A DNA stretch of 64,000 bases from an uncultured Eubacteriales bacterium (GTDB taxonomy: Bacteria; Bacillota; Clostridia; TANB77; UBA1234): the NCBI GenBank assembly GCA_949283575.1, contig CASDSU010000005.1, forward strand, positions 23,347 to 87,346, read 5' to 3'. Below, piece by piece: positions 27,242-35,459 of this stretch. The translations under genes and the position numbers were made by a program. Position 1 is the first letter of the stretch; each line of letters begins with the position of its first letter. The notes below the pieces were generated by a model. The model had not been told where the DNA came from. It saw only the letters and a program-made list of their open reading frames with translations, and did no database searches.

Positions 27242-27651
27242 AACTAAAACTTGTACTAGATGAAATCAAAGATTTAAGCAATAAAATTCATCAGGATAGA
27301 GGACTATTAAAGTTTTATCAAAGGCAAGCTGATGTGATTCCTGGTCCTATCTATGGTGAAAAGATACACACACAGCCTAGCGGTAAAGCTCCTTTTGAGA
27401 AATGGGTTATCAAAGCATTAGATAAAGAAAAGGAGATAAAAGAAGAAGAGGATTCACTTGCTGATCTAAAGCTTAAAGCTACTAATGCACTTGAAAAACT
27501 AGAAAATAAAGATATGGCACTTGCAATCATGTATAGGCATATCAGTTTTATGACTTATGATGAAATAATGTCAGCTATGTACGTTTCGAGAAGTTCACTT
27601 TATAGGCTTCTTAATGAAGCTGAAGAAGTAATGAAAAGTCTTGATGTATAG
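27238..27651 (+). CDS. Phage late regulator with sigma region 4-like HTH
   Basis: 137 residues. Coiled N-terminal half, then a C-terminal HTH (MTYDEIMSAMYVSRSSLYRLLNEAEEVM) like region 4 of sigma factors and ArpU-type activators. Being last in the early operon and just upstream of the repeat-rich control region, it is a good candidate for the switch to late transcription. No sigma region 2 is present. Confidence 0.75.
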   Translation: MKLKLVLDEIKDLSNKIHQDRGLLKFYQRQADVIPGPIYGEKIHTQPSGKAPFEKWVIKALDKEKEIKEEEDSLADLKLKATNALEKLENKDMALAIMYRHISFMTYDEIMSAMYVSRSSLYRLLNEAEEVMKSLDV

Positions 27652-27657
27652 AAGTTG

Positions 27658-27715
27658 AGGCTATGTTAGAGTCGTTAAACCTAATTAAGGTGATTCAACA
27701 TAGCCTTTTCTTTTT
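27658..27715 (+). terminator. Terminator of the phage early operon
   Basis: AGGCTATGTT (27658-27667) and AACATAGCCT (27697-27706) form a perfect 10-bp stem followed by a T-rich tail. Confidence 0.85.
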
Positions 27716-27738
27716 GTAAATTTTTGTATGTTGGACAC

Positions 27739-27968
27739 TACGTTAAATACGTTAGTTTCATTTAAGGTAATTTAAGGTAAAAGACATTTTGAAAGATTTT
27801 ATCTACCTTAGCCTATACGTTTGATACGTTAAAAAATTTAAGCAAAAGACACGTAAAAGACTTTTTAAAAGACATTGTCTTACCTTTGAAATACGCTTAA
27901 TACCTTGAAAGTCTTTAACAAGATAAGCAAAAGAAGACAATATCTTTCTAGCTGTATACAAGGCCTAA
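27739..27968 (+). repeat. Three degenerate 76-77-bp tandem units in the early-late control region
   Basis: Each unit starts with two half-sites: TACGTTAAATACGTT (27739), TACGTTTGATACGTT (27816) and TACGCTTAATACCTT (27892). The spacing is 77 then 76 bases. Downstream of each lie A-rich AAAGAC-type stretches. The paired TACGTT half-sites, nine bases apart, look like binding sites for a dimer. This region, 27716-28123, contains no gene. Confidence 0.65.
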
Positions 27969-28007
27969 AAGATAAAATCTTTAATAAAAATTGAGGCTTT
28001 GAAAAAT

Positions 28008-28057
28008 TGGAACATTCTGAAACACGATGAAACACTCTGACACATAGTGAAACATTG
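28008..28057 (+). repeat. Five 10-bp direct repeats (iterons)
   Basis: TGGAACATTC, TGAAACACGA, TGAAACACTC, TGACACATAG and TGAAACATTG follow one another without gaps. A period of 10 places each TGAAACA on the same face of the helix. They lie 127 bases before the 28184 gene, where packaging or late-control sites are expected. Confidence 0.75.
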
Positions 28058-28123
28058 AAATAATATGTCAAGAGGGTAAAATGGTAGTATAGATAATTAT
28101 ATCTAGAGCAACTTATATTTTTG

Positions 28124-28158
28124 AGCCCATAGTGCAAATAGATGCTGTGGGCTTTTTT
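28124..28158 (+). terminator. Hairpin terminator before the late operon
   Basis: AGCCCATAG (28124-28132) pairs with CTGTGGGCT (28145-28153), with one G-T, and six T follow. It ends about 13 bases before the Shine-Dalgarno of the 28184 gene, so it may be an antitermination target rather than a simple end. Confidence 0.8.
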
Positions 28159-28183
28159 CATGTAAAGAAAGGAGGAATCATGA

Positions 28184-28720
28184 GTGGCTAATAGAAAAAA
28201 TAAAAGAATTTACACAACCGATATCTGGGAACAATGGAAAAAAGATGGAAAGTTAGAAGAAGTTTTAGCTTTTATTGCTGATTGTTCAAAAAAGCTCGTC
28301 ACTCAAAGGGAGATGTGCAAATACCTTAAGATTGAAGAACATACTTTTACTAATTTGAAGCACAAATATCCTCAAATCCAAGAGGCAATGGACAAATCCA
28401 GATACGAGTTAAAAAAAGACTTAGCTAATGCAATGTATAAAAAAGCAATAGGCTATGAAACTATCGATGAAGATCAATTAATTGAAGAAAAAGATGGAAA
28501 GCAAAAGAAAAAAGTCCATCGAATAAAGAAGCAAGTCGGACCTGACTTTAAGGCTATTGTTTATCTATTAACTAAGAAGTTTGGTAAAGAATATAGCGAA
28601 AGATATGAAGATTTAAGACTTGCTGAAAAGAAACTAGAAGCACAAAAGGAGGAATGGAACAGTGTCGAATCAATCACAGAAGAATATGACGATAGTGATG
28701 AAGAATATAGCGGAGATTAA
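28184..28720 (+). CDS. Phage HTH protein, possible DNA-binding packaging factor
   Basis: 178 residues from a GTG at 28184, eight bases after GGAGG; an ATG at 28180 gives only a three-codon peptide. The middle has an HTH (VTQREMCKYLKIEEHTFTNLKHKYPQI), followed by a charged linker and a coiled, acidic C-terminus. It overlaps the ParB-methylase gene by 59 bases. The architecture resembles small terminase subunits, but a clearer P27-type small terminase is encoded at 35889, so it may instead bind the iterons upstream as a regulator. Confidence 0.6.
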   Translation: MANRKNKRIYTTDIWEQWKKDGKLEEVLAFIADCSKKLVTQREMCKYLKIEEHTFTNLKHKYPQIQEAMDKSRYELKKDLANAMYKKAIGYETIDEDQLIEEKDGKQKKKVHRIKKQVGPDFKAIVYLLTKKFGKEYSERYEDLRLAEKKLEAQKEEWNSVESITEEYDDSDEEYSGD

Positions 28721-29918
28721 ACCCTATGAGAATAATCCTAGACATAATGAATCCGCTATAGATGCAGTCGCTAGTTCCATTAAGGAGTTTGGTTGGAAAC
28801 AGCCTCTAGTTATCGATAAAGACAATGTTATAGTGGTCGGTCATACAAGATGGCTTGCTGCTAAAAAACTAGGATTAAGTGATGTCCCTTGTTTAATAGC
28901 TAGTGATTTAACTGATGAGCAGATTGCTGCTTATAGACTTGCCGATAATAAGACTAATGAACTAGCAACTTGGGACTTTGAAAAACTTAAAACTGAACTC
29001 GAAAGCATATCTGACATTGATATGTCGCAGTTTGGTTTTGAAGAGTTAGAGGCAAGTTTAGATGATGTAAAAGATGATGAGTTTGATGAACAAGGAGCAA
29101 TTAGTGAAACACCTTATTCTAAAAAAAGGGATATCTTCATTCTTGGAAACCATCGTCTTATGGTTGGTGATTCCACCTTGAAAGATGATGTCGATAAACT
29201 TTGTGAAGATAGAAGTGTAGATTTAGTTCTTACCGATCCTCCTTACAATGTAGACTACGAAGGTCAGGATGGAATGAAAATCCAAAACGATAAGCAAAGC
29301 GATGAAGATTTTTATAATTTCTTGCTTTCAGCATTTAAGAATATGTTTGAACACACAAAGCCTGGTGGAGTTATATATTGTTTTCATGCTGATACAGAAG
29401 GGCTTAACTTTAGAAATGCTTTTAAAAATGCCGGATTTAAACTTGCTGAATGTTTAATTTGGGTTAAAAACTCACTTGTTTTAGGAAGGCAAGATTATCA
29501 GTGGCGTCATGAACCATGCCTTTATGGATGGAAAGAAGGGGCTGGGCATTACTTTGTCGATGATAGAACTCAAGATACAATCCTTGAATATGATAAGCCT
29601 AGAAACAACAATCTCCATCCAACGCAAAAGAACATAGAGCTAGTTTCTAAACTCATTCTTAATTCTTCAAGAAAAGATGAAACAATCCTCGACCTATTTG
29701 GAGGTTCTGGAACAACACTTATAGCTGCTGAACAACTAGGAAGAAAAACGCTCATGATGGAGTTAGATGAGAAGTATGCAGATGTAATAGTCAAACGATT
29801 TATCACTTTTAAGCACTCAGTAGATGGGTGCTTTTTAATTAGAGATGGAAATAAAACTCCACTTAGTGAAATCAAAGATTATAAGAAGGTTTTAGATAAT
29901 GAAGAGGTTCTATCTTAA
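28662..29918 (+). CDS. ParB-domain / DNA methyltransferase fusion
   Basis: 418 residues from a GTG at 28662 behind AAAGGAGG. Residues about 10-130 are a ParB/Srx nuclease-like domain (IKPYENNPRHN, VVGHTRWLAAKKLG, the GHxR box). The rest is a beta-class N6-adenine or N4-cytosine methylase: LVLTDPPYNVDY is motif IV, HPTQKNIELVSKLI and ILDLFGGSGTTLIAAE are the SAM-binding motif I in its C-terminal position. Such fusions are common orphan methylases of Bacillota phages and may shield phage DNA from host restriction. Confidence 0.92.
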   Translation: MSNQSQKNMTIVMKNIAEIKPYENNPRHNESAIDAVASSIKEFGWKQPLVIDKDNVIVVGHTRWLAAKKLGLSDVPCLIASDLTDEQIAAYRLADNKTNELATWDFEKLKTELESISDIDMSQFGFEELEASLDDVKDDEFDEQGAISETPYSKKRDIFILGNHRLMVGDSTLKDDVDKLCEDRSVDLVLTDPPYNVDYEGQDGMKIQNDKQSDEDFYNFLLSAFKNMFEHTKPGGVIYCFHADTEGLNFRNAFKNAGFKLAECLIWVKNSLVLGRQDYQWRHEPCLYGWKEGAGHYFVDDRTQDTILEYDKPRNNNLHPTQKNIELVSKLILNSSRKDETILDLFGGSGTTLIAAEQLGRKTLMMELDEKYADVIVKRFITFKHSVDGCFLIRDGNKTPLSEIKDYKKVLDNEEVLS

Positions 29919-29979
29919 AGTTACTCCATTTGAGCGACTTAACGAAAAATAATCAAATTTGAAAGGAAAAATAATAATT

Positions 29980-31095
29980 ATGAATAAATACGTAACTTGT
30001 GAATCAGTTTTTAGAGGACATCCAGATAAGCTATGTGATCAAATTAGCGATGCCATTTTAGATGAATATTTACTAAAAGATAAAGACTCAAGGGTGGCGA
30101 TTGAATGTTCTATTAAGGATAACCTAGTCATTATCTTTGGTGAGGTTACCTCTAAAGCTCACGTCAATTTAGAAAAGGTAGCTAAAAGAGTTTTAAGAGA
30201 TATTGGCTATTTTGATAACTTTGTTGTTATCACTAAGGTTTCTACTCAGTCTTGGGATATAGCAAAGGGAGTAGATAAACTTGGAGCAGGCGACCAAGGA
30301 ATAATGTATGGCTATGCAACTAATGAAACCAAAGAGTGCTTACCTCTTCCTTATGTGATTGCTAGAGATATTTCAAAAGCAGTAGAAAACATCAGAAAAG
30401 AAAAATACATGGATGTTCTTATGCCTGATGGTAAGTGCCAAGTAACTGTTAGATATGAGGATAATAAGCCAAAAGACATCAAAACAATTGTGGTAAGTAC
30501 TCAAACTAAAAAAGGAGTAAAACTTGAAGAAGTAAAAAGAATCATTAAAGAAGAAGTTTTAATTCCTTTGTTAGGTTCTACTCTTGATGGTATTGAGATC
30601 TTGATTAATCCAACAGGAGCATTCTTTAGAGGTGGTCCTTATGCTGATAGTGGACTTACAGGAAGAAAACTCATGGTCGATACTTACGGTGGAGTTGCTC
30701 ATCATGGTGGAGGAGCCTTCAGTGGTAAGGACTATACCAAAGTTGATAGAAGCGGTGCTTATTATGCAAGATTTGTTGCTAGGTCAATTGTAGAAGCTGG
30801 ACTAGCCGATAAATGTGAAGCAGCTGTTTCTTATTCGATTGGAGTAGCAAGTCCAGTAAGCGTAAGCATAGATACTTTTGGAACAGGAAAACTTAGTGAT
30901 GACGAGCTTTTAAAGCTCATTAATGATTACTTTGATTTCTCAGTAGGCAACATCATAAAAGAACTTAAATTAAAGGATATCTCTTATCAAAGACTAGCCG
31001 AATATGGACACTTTGGTAATGACATTTATCCTTGGGAGAATGTAGATGGAAAAGTCAGTGAGCTCAAGAAGGCTACAGCCAAAGCGTCTACATAA
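29980..31095 (+). CDS. metK: S-adenosylmethionine synthetase, phage-encoded
   Basis: 371 residues from the ATG at 29980; a TTG at 29959 sits in the Shine-Dalgarno. All MetK signatures are present: GHPDKLCDQISDA, GAGDQGIMYGYATNE (the methionine-binding GAGDQG), and GGAFSGKDYTKVDRSGAYYA (the P-loop-like ATP segment). It makes SAM from methionine and ATP. Directly follows the phage methylase, so it probably supports DNA methylation during infection. MetK is unusual in phages but recurrent beside ParB-methylases. Confidence 0.95.
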   Translation: MNKYVTCESVFRGHPDKLCDQISDAILDEYLLKDKDSRVAIECSIKDNLVIIFGEVTSKAHVNLEKVAKRVLRDIGYFDNFVVITKVSTQSWDIAKGVDKLGAGDQGIMYGYATNETKECLPLPYVIARDISKAVENIRKEKYMDVLMPDGKCQVTVRYEDNKPKDIKTIVVSTQTKKGVKLEEVKRIIKEEVLIPLLGSTLDGIEILINPTGAFFRGGPYADSGLTGRKLMVDTYGGVAHHGGGAFSGKDYTKVDRSGAYYARFVARSIVEAGLADKCEAAVSYSIGVASPVSVSIDTFGTGKLSDDELLKLINDYFDFSVGNIIKELKLKDISYQRLAEYGHFGNDIYPWENVDGKVSELKKATAKAST

Positions 31096-31381
31096 CTTCT
31101 ATAAGTCAGATGTTTGGCACAAGGTAAGGGAAGAGGTTATCTTAAGAGCAAAAGGAAGATGTGAAGTCTGTGGAAAGCCTGGGACGGAGGTCCATCATAA
31201 AATTCACTTAACGCTTGATAACGTAGATGATCCATCGATTGCTTTAAACCTAGATAACCTTCTCTTGCTTTGTAAAGAATGCCATAACAAGTTGCATGGT
31301 CGTTTTAATGGTAAGTTACCAAAATATAAGTGGAATGAAGAGGGTGACTTAGTTGAAGTTAGGGAGGAAGGAAATAGATGA
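31046..31381 (+). CDS. HNH endonuclease
   Basis: 111 residues, starting 50 bases inside the metK gene behind GGGAG. The motif CEVCGKPGTEVHHKIHL, then LDNLLLLCKECHNKLHG, gives the His-Asn-His core and two zinc-binding CxxC pairs. In HK97-type phages such HNH proteins work with terminase to cut DNA during packaging, and they are usually encoded near it. Confidence 0.9.
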   Translation: MEKSVSSRRLQPKRLHNFYKSDVWHKVREEVILRAKGRCEVCGKPGTEVHHKIHLTLDNVDDPSIALNLDNLLLLCKECHNKLHGRFNGKLPKYKWNEEGDLVEVREEGNR

Positions 31382-31761
31382 AGAAGTTTTTATTTTGTTT
31401 AGTTCAGTGGACTTGGGGAATCATCCAAAACTTACTAGGATTGATTCTCTTTTTATTTTTAGCAGGAAGAAACCATAGAGTCTTTCATGGAGCAGTGATT
31501 ACTACTTGGAAGCTAGGTAGTTCACTTAGTTTAGGGATGTTTATCTTTACTGCTAGACCATATGACTTAAAGCTTATCCAACATGAATATGGACATACAG
31601 TTCAGTCATTAATTCTAGGACCTATTTGGTCATTAGTGATTGGCTTACCAAGTCTAATCTGGTGTGGATGTTTTAGTAAGTATAGAGCGAAGCATAACAT
31701 CAGTTACTATTCCTTTTATACTGAAAGCTGGGCTAATAAACTCGGCGAAAAATATAAATGA
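31378..31761 (+). CDS. Membrane protein with HEYGH metalloprotease-like motif
   Basis: 127 residues, four-base ATGA overlap with the HNH gene. Three hydrophobic segments (about 3-23, 38-57 and 77-97). HEYGH matches the zinc-binding HExxH of metallopeptidases, lying between a soluble stretch and a membrane helix, and ESWANKLGEKY at the end could provide the third ligand. This small family occurs in Bacillota chromosomes and phages without known function. Protease activity is inferred from the motif only. Confidence 0.6.
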   Translation: MKKFLFCLVQWTWGIIQNLLGLILFLFLAGRNHRVFHGAVITTWKLGSSLSLGMFIFTARPYDLKLIQHEYGHTVQSLILGPIWSLVIGLPSLIWCGCFSKYRAKHNISYYSFYTESWANKLGEKYK

Positions 31762-32173
31762 TTGATGTTTAACCCTCCCCCAGGTAGCCTTTAAATTATC
31801 CTTGGGGTACCGAGCAAGGGGGACTCACCAAAAATACGGGCCAAATATTTTGGAATTCTCGGTTTTTCAAAAAAATAGGGGTTTTAAAAGGTTTTTATTT
31901 AAAAGAAGTACATAATTGATCTACCTATACACCAATTAGTAATGCCTTTAATGATAACTTTTTATCATGTTTACTTTAAGGAATAATATTTACTTTCATC
32001 TTCAAAATATAGTTAATTAGTTCTTATTAAAAAAATATCTTCATATTTATATCTTATAAATGAATAATTGTTTTAAAACTTTAAAAGTGTTAATTTTAAA
32101 ATTTCTTTGAATTTATTTAAAAAACTTGATTTTAAGCGGGGGGGGGGTTAATAATAAAAAAAAGGAGAAATTT
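31762..32173 (+). other. Gene-free AT-rich stretch with hairpin and G/C runs
   Basis: 412 bases without a convincing gene. At 31776-31806 a CCCCCAGG/CCTTGGGG hairpin with one mismatch can form, followed by a GGGGG that could pair with the same C run. The rest is very AT-rich, probably the promoter region of the 32174 gene, and ends with ten consecutive G at 32138-32147. Together the C run and the G run look like the edges of an inserted cargo segment. Confidence 0.5.
32138..32147 (+). repeat. G10 homopolymer upstream of a cargo gene
   Basis: Ten consecutive G, 26 bases before the ATG at 32174, in otherwise AT-rich DNA. Such runs change length easily by slippage. If a longer form of the protein starts at the TTG at 32126, the run would lie inside the coding sequence. 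Confidence 0.8.
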
Positions 32174-33316
32174 ATGGGGGATTTTGTTAGACCAAAGAAG
32201 TATACAGATTGTGATGCAGTTGGAATTTTAAAAGCAAACATTAATATAAATGACGCTTATGAAAAATTACTTAAAAAACTTGCAAGTGAGGAAACAATTG
32301 ATAAAAATTTTTTAGCTTTAGCAAAAGAACGTAGAAATGTTGATGGTAAAGTTAAGTATCATGAAGTATTTGGTATAGTCTTTAACTTTAATTACTATAC
32401 TAAAGATTATGATTTTTATGACACAGAAGAAGTTAATAAAAAATTAACAGAAGATTTACATATCGTAGATGTTCATACAACAGTTCATCATACGGATACG
32501 ATTACAACTCAACATAAAGATAATGGTAAAGGTCTAGTTTTTAAAGATCCTTTTACACATGAAGTAGTTTATGTACCTTTTGCTGGTGATTGTTTTGATA
32601 TTATAAAGGAGAGATTAGGTTGGGAATCTAGAATGTTTACGCCTTCTAGTGTATTTGAATTAGATGTAGCTTCTAAAAATATTGAATTAATTGCTGATTG
32701 TGAATATTTAAATGTTGCAAAAGATAGATTTAAGATTGATAGATATACTTTAAATACATTTGCAGATGATCTAGCTAGAAAGCAAAATAAAATTTTTGGA
32801 AATCATGCTACTACGACTCTCGCAAAGAATTTTTTTGCAGCTTGTTATTTACAACCTTATTATGTTTTTGAATTTTCTTTTAATGGAAGAAATTACACAT
32901 ATTATGTTAATGGTTTTACTAAGGAAATTGTAAATTGTGGTCTACCACCAACCGATGAAGATGTTAAAAAGAATTTAAAAGCAAATAGACGTCTTGAACA
33001 ATATATTAAACTTCCTTTATTAGTATGTGGAGCATTAAATATTATCGGATGGTTAACATATGTAATTAAAATAGCTTCAAGCCCTTCTCCAAACATTGGA
33101 GGAATTGTAGCTATGGTTATATGTTTTGCGGTTATTCCAAATGTTTTCTTAGGACTTTTCAATTTTTTGTGGATTGATTATCATTATTCACATAATAAAG
33201 AAACTTTTAAATCATTAATTAAAAATAATAAAAAGGAATTTATTAAAACAATTATTGCTTATATAATTGCTCTTATAGCTTTTATTTTAGCAATTGTTGC
33301 TTTTTCAATTATTTAA
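32174..33316 (+). CDS. Cargo membrane protein, unknown function
   Basis: 380 residues from the ATG at 32174 behind AAAGGAG. The N-terminal 290 residues are soluble, charged and aromatic-rich (HTTVHHTDTITTQHKDNG, KDPFTHEVVYVPFAGDCFD), and the C-terminus has two or three hydrophobic helices near 300-320, 328-345 and 360-380. It stands alone with its own AT-rich upstream region and a strong bidirectional terminator, the layout of a phage cargo (moron) gene expressed in the lysogen. No family recognised; a superinfection-exclusion or surface function would fit but is inference. Confidence 0.65.
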   Translation: MGDFVRPKKYTDCDAVGILKANININDAYEKLLKKLASEETIDKNFLALAKERRNVDGKVKYHEVFGIVFNFNYYTKDYDFYDTEEVNKKLTEDLHIVDVHTTVHHTDTITTQHKDNGKGLVFKDPFTHEVVYVPFAGDCFDIIKERLGWESRMFTPSSVFELDVASKNIELIADCEYLNVAKDRFKIDRYTLNTFADDLARKQNKIFGNHATTTLAKNFFAACYLQPYYVFEFSFNGRNYTYYVNGFTKEIVNCGLPPTDEDVKKNLKANRRLEQYIKLPLLVCGALNIIGWLTYVIKIASSPSPNIGGIVAMVICFAVIPNVFLGLFNFLWIDYHYSHNKETFKSLIKNNKKEFIKTIIAYIIALIAFILAIVAFSII

Positions 33317-33340
33317 CTTTAAAAAAATATATATTTATTA

Positions 33341-33385
33341 AAAAAAGGCTTTGGACATAAATAAACTAACAAAAAAGCCTTTTTT
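33341..33385 (+). terminator. Bidirectional terminator of the cargo gene
   Basis: AAAAAAGGCTTT (33341-33352) and AAAGCCTTTTTT (33374-33385) pair perfectly over 12 bp, with a T run on the right and an A run on the left, so it can act on both strands. Confidence 0.85.
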
Positions 33386-33537
33386 ATTATTTAAAATGAA
33401 ATTTATTTAAGTTGTAATATTTGTGATTTTTTTAAAAATTATTGAGTTTTCTAGGGTTTTTGCTTCAAAAATAGTGTCTTTTTAACTTGATATAACCGCC
33501 TCAAAGAGCGATTGATATACACGAGGAGGCATGGATT

Positions 33538-33744
33538 ATGTCATTGGAAAAGTTACAAGAAAAGCTTAGTAGCCTCAGCGAGGAAACAAAGTCTTTATAT
33601 AACAAGATTGATGAGAAGTACCAAATAACCATAAACGGGGAAGGCGCTGTTGAGTTAGTGGACATAAGCAACTTCAAGGTCCTTGCTAGAGGCGAAAAGA
33701 AGATAAGGGAAGCGATGAAAAAACTTCTTGAGGGAGCTAGATAA
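33538..33744 (+). CDS. Small phage protein, unknown
   Basis: 68 residues behind GAGGAGG. Lys/Glu-rich N-terminal helix with heptad-like spacing, then a short strand region (ITINGEGAVELVDISNF). No family recognised. It opens the higher-GC cassette holding the amidoligase and cyclotransferase genes. The 220 bases before it are AT-rich with no gene besides the terminator. Confidence 0.5.
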   Translation: MSLEKLQEKLSSLSEETKSLYNKIDEKYQITINGEGAVELVDISNFKVLARGEKKIREAMKKLLEGAR

Positions 33745-33889
33745 TGGCTCCTTTTTTCTTGGTTTAAAGCAGTACAAAAATATAGTTCAAAATACCTCGA
33801 TTATTGAGTTGCTATCGTGTGTTTTTAGAGCCATATATGTATGTGCGAAGGCTAGAAAACACACCTTCGGGAAAGAGGTAAATTTAGAT

Positions 33890-34813
33890 ATGTTTAAAGA
33901 GAAATTCGGAATCGAGATCGAGTTCACTGGGATGACCAGAAACAAGGCCAGCAAGGTCGTTGCTGAAGTCATCAATGGATCGATTACTGAAACAAGAGAC
34001 TATTATGACACAAAGGAGATAAAAGCCTTGGACGGACGTAAGTGGAAGGTCATGTACGATGGTTCCCTTAGATGCCAAACCAAGAGGAATGGCGAAATCA
34101 TAAGCGCTGGTAGAGATTATTCCTGCGAGCTTGTAAGTCCTATCCTCACTTATAACGAGGACATCGAAACCTTGCAAGAAATCGTTAGGGCTTTAAGGAA
34201 GAGTGGAGCATTTACTAACGCAAGCTGCGGTATCCACATCCACCTTGATGGAGCTGACCATGACGTAAGGACCATTAGGAACTTCATCAACATCATCGCT
34301 TCTAAAAACGACCTTCTTTACAAGGCTCTAGAAATCAAGCAAGAGAGGATGAGGTTCTGCAAGAAGATGGATGAGCACTTGGTCACCAACATCAACAAGA
34401 AGCATCCTAAGACATTGGCTCAGCTCGCTGATATTTGGTACCAAGGCTACTACGGAAGCAGGAACACACACTACCACGATAGCAGATATCACTTCCTTAA
34501 CCTTCATTCGTTCTTTACTGGTAACCACACTGTTGAACTTAGGGGATTCAACTCTGAACTCCATGCTGGGAAGGTTAGAAGTTACGTTTGCTTGGCTCTT
34601 GCCTTAAACCACCAAGCATTGACCCAAAAGTGCGCATCTAGCAAGAAGCCTCAAGTCGAGAACGAGAAGTTCGCTATGCGTACCTACCTCAACCGAATCG
34701 GGATGATAGGCGAGGAATTCAAGAACTGCAGAGTCCATTTGACTAACGCTTTGAACGGATGCTCGGCTTGGAGATTCGGAAGAAATGAAGCGACTTTAGG
34801 AGGAGCAAGATAA
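33890..34813 (+). CDS. Amidoligase-family enzyme (COOH-NH2 ligase)
   Basis: 307 residues from the ATG at 33890, preceded by AAGAGGT; the frame is open 160 bases further up but without a start signal. FGIEIEFTGM is the opening Glu-rich strand of the glutamine-synthetase-like amidoligase superfamily (Amidoligase_2), CGIHIHLDGA is the conserved His-x-His metal/ATP site, and NHTVELRGFNSEL is the third signature with a conserved Glu and Arg. These enzymes join amino groups to carboxylates with ATP. The stop overlaps the next start. Codon use is clearly more GC-rich than in flanking phage genes, so the cassette was probably acquired as a unit. Confidence 0.88.
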   Translation: MFKEKFGIEIEFTGMTRNKASKVVAEVINGSITETRDYYDTKEIKALDGRKWKVMYDGSLRCQTKRNGEIISAGRDYSCELVSPILTYNEDIETLQEIVRALRKSGAFTNASCGIHIHLDGADHDVRTIRNFINIIASKNDLLYKALEIKQERMRFCKKMDEHLVTNINKKHPKTLAQLADIWYQGYYGSRNTHYHDSRYHFLNLHSFFTGNHTVELRGFNSELHAGKVRSYVCLALALNHQALTQKCASSKKPQVENEKFAMRTYLNRIGMIGEEFKNCRVHLTNALNGCSAWRFGRNEATLGGAR

Positions 34814-35232
34814 TGAAGAAATATTATTTAGCATACGGTTCAAACCTAAATCTAAGCCAAATGAGAAGGAGATGCCCAAACGCCAAGAAGGCGGGTAGTT
34901 TCCTTCTCAAGGGCTACGAACTCGAATTTAGATATTACTTAACAATCAAGAAAAGCCGTGATGGTGAGGTTCCTTCGGGCATCTTTGAAATCGACGAGAA
35001 CGACGAAAGAAGCCTAGATAGATATGAAGGCTATCCGACGCATTATAGGAAGGAATATTTGGAAGTCGAACTTAACGGCAAACCTATCAAGGCTCTTGTC
35101 TACATCATGAATGAAGAAGTAAGAGGAGTGATGGTTCCCGACATGTTCTATGTGACCACATGCCTTGAAGGCTATAAGGACTTCGGCTTCGATAGCGGAT
35201 ATCTATTCAAGGCTTATAAGGAGGCGGAATGA
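34813..35232 (+). CDS. Gamma-glutamylcyclotransferase (AIG2/GGCT-like)
   Basis: 139 residues. YYLAYGSNLNLSQM is the substrate-binding YGSN loop, SLDRYEGYPTHYRKEYLEVE holds the catalytic Glu (in DRYEG) and the typical following strand. GGCT enzymes release 5-oxoproline from gamma-glutamyl compounds. Adjacency to an amidoligase is known from comparative genomics (Iyer, Aravind and colleagues), where ligase and cyclotransferase are proposed to add and remove gamma-linked residues. Start codon overlaps the amidoligase stop. Confidence 0.9.
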   Translation: MKKYYLAYGSNLNLSQMRRRCPNAKKAGSFLLKGYELEFRYYLTIKKSRDGEVPSGIFEIDENDERSLDRYEGYPTHYRKEYLEVELNGKPIKALVYIMNEEVRGVMVPDMFYVTTCLEGYKDFGFDSGYLFKAYKEAE

Positions 35233-35459
35233 AAATGAGTGAAGCACTAATTCAGTTGAGGGTTAATCAACTTAGAGCAATGGATGAGTTCGTCCATTCA
35301 ATTAACAATGAGGAGTTGATGGAAGATTGGCTTTCGTGTGGCGTACCAGATGAAGCGAGCGAAGAGGACTATTCCTATATCGCTAGTGACGAGGAACTCT
35401 ACAAGACCTGCGTTCGCATATTCAAGCGCATCGCGATAGAAGAGGAGGCGTATTATTGA
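35229..35459 (+). CDS. Small acidic protein in the amidoligase cassette
   Basis: 76 residues; a second ATG at 35235 is better spaced from AAGGAGG and may be the real start. Strongly acidic C-terminal half (EEDYSYIASDEELYKTC), helical. No family recognised. It lies between the GGCT and zinc-ribbon genes with overlapping starts and stops, so it is part of the same unit and could be a partner or substrate. Confidence 0.55.
   Translation: MKMSEALIQLRVNQLRAMDEFVHSINNEELMEDWLSCGVPDEASEEDYSYIASDEELYKTCVRIFKRIAIEEEAYY

Noticed and set aside
27739..28057. CRISPR-like array in the repeat-rich region
   Set aside because: Units of 76-77 and 10 bases without identical repeats and unique spacers, and no cas genes in the window.
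28180..28191. ATG AGT GGC TAA minigene at 28180
   Set aside because: Three codons only; it overlaps a well-placed GTG start of the real gene and is likely chance.
28184..28720. The HTH protein as the small terminase
   Set aside because: A P27-type small subunit lies directly before the large terminase at 35889, so the earlier gene is left as an HTH protein of unsure role.
29959..29979. Upstream TTG start for metK, and similar upstream starts for 39711, 12727 and 5542
   Set aside because: In each case the alternative codon lies in or before the ribosome-binding site of a better ATG.
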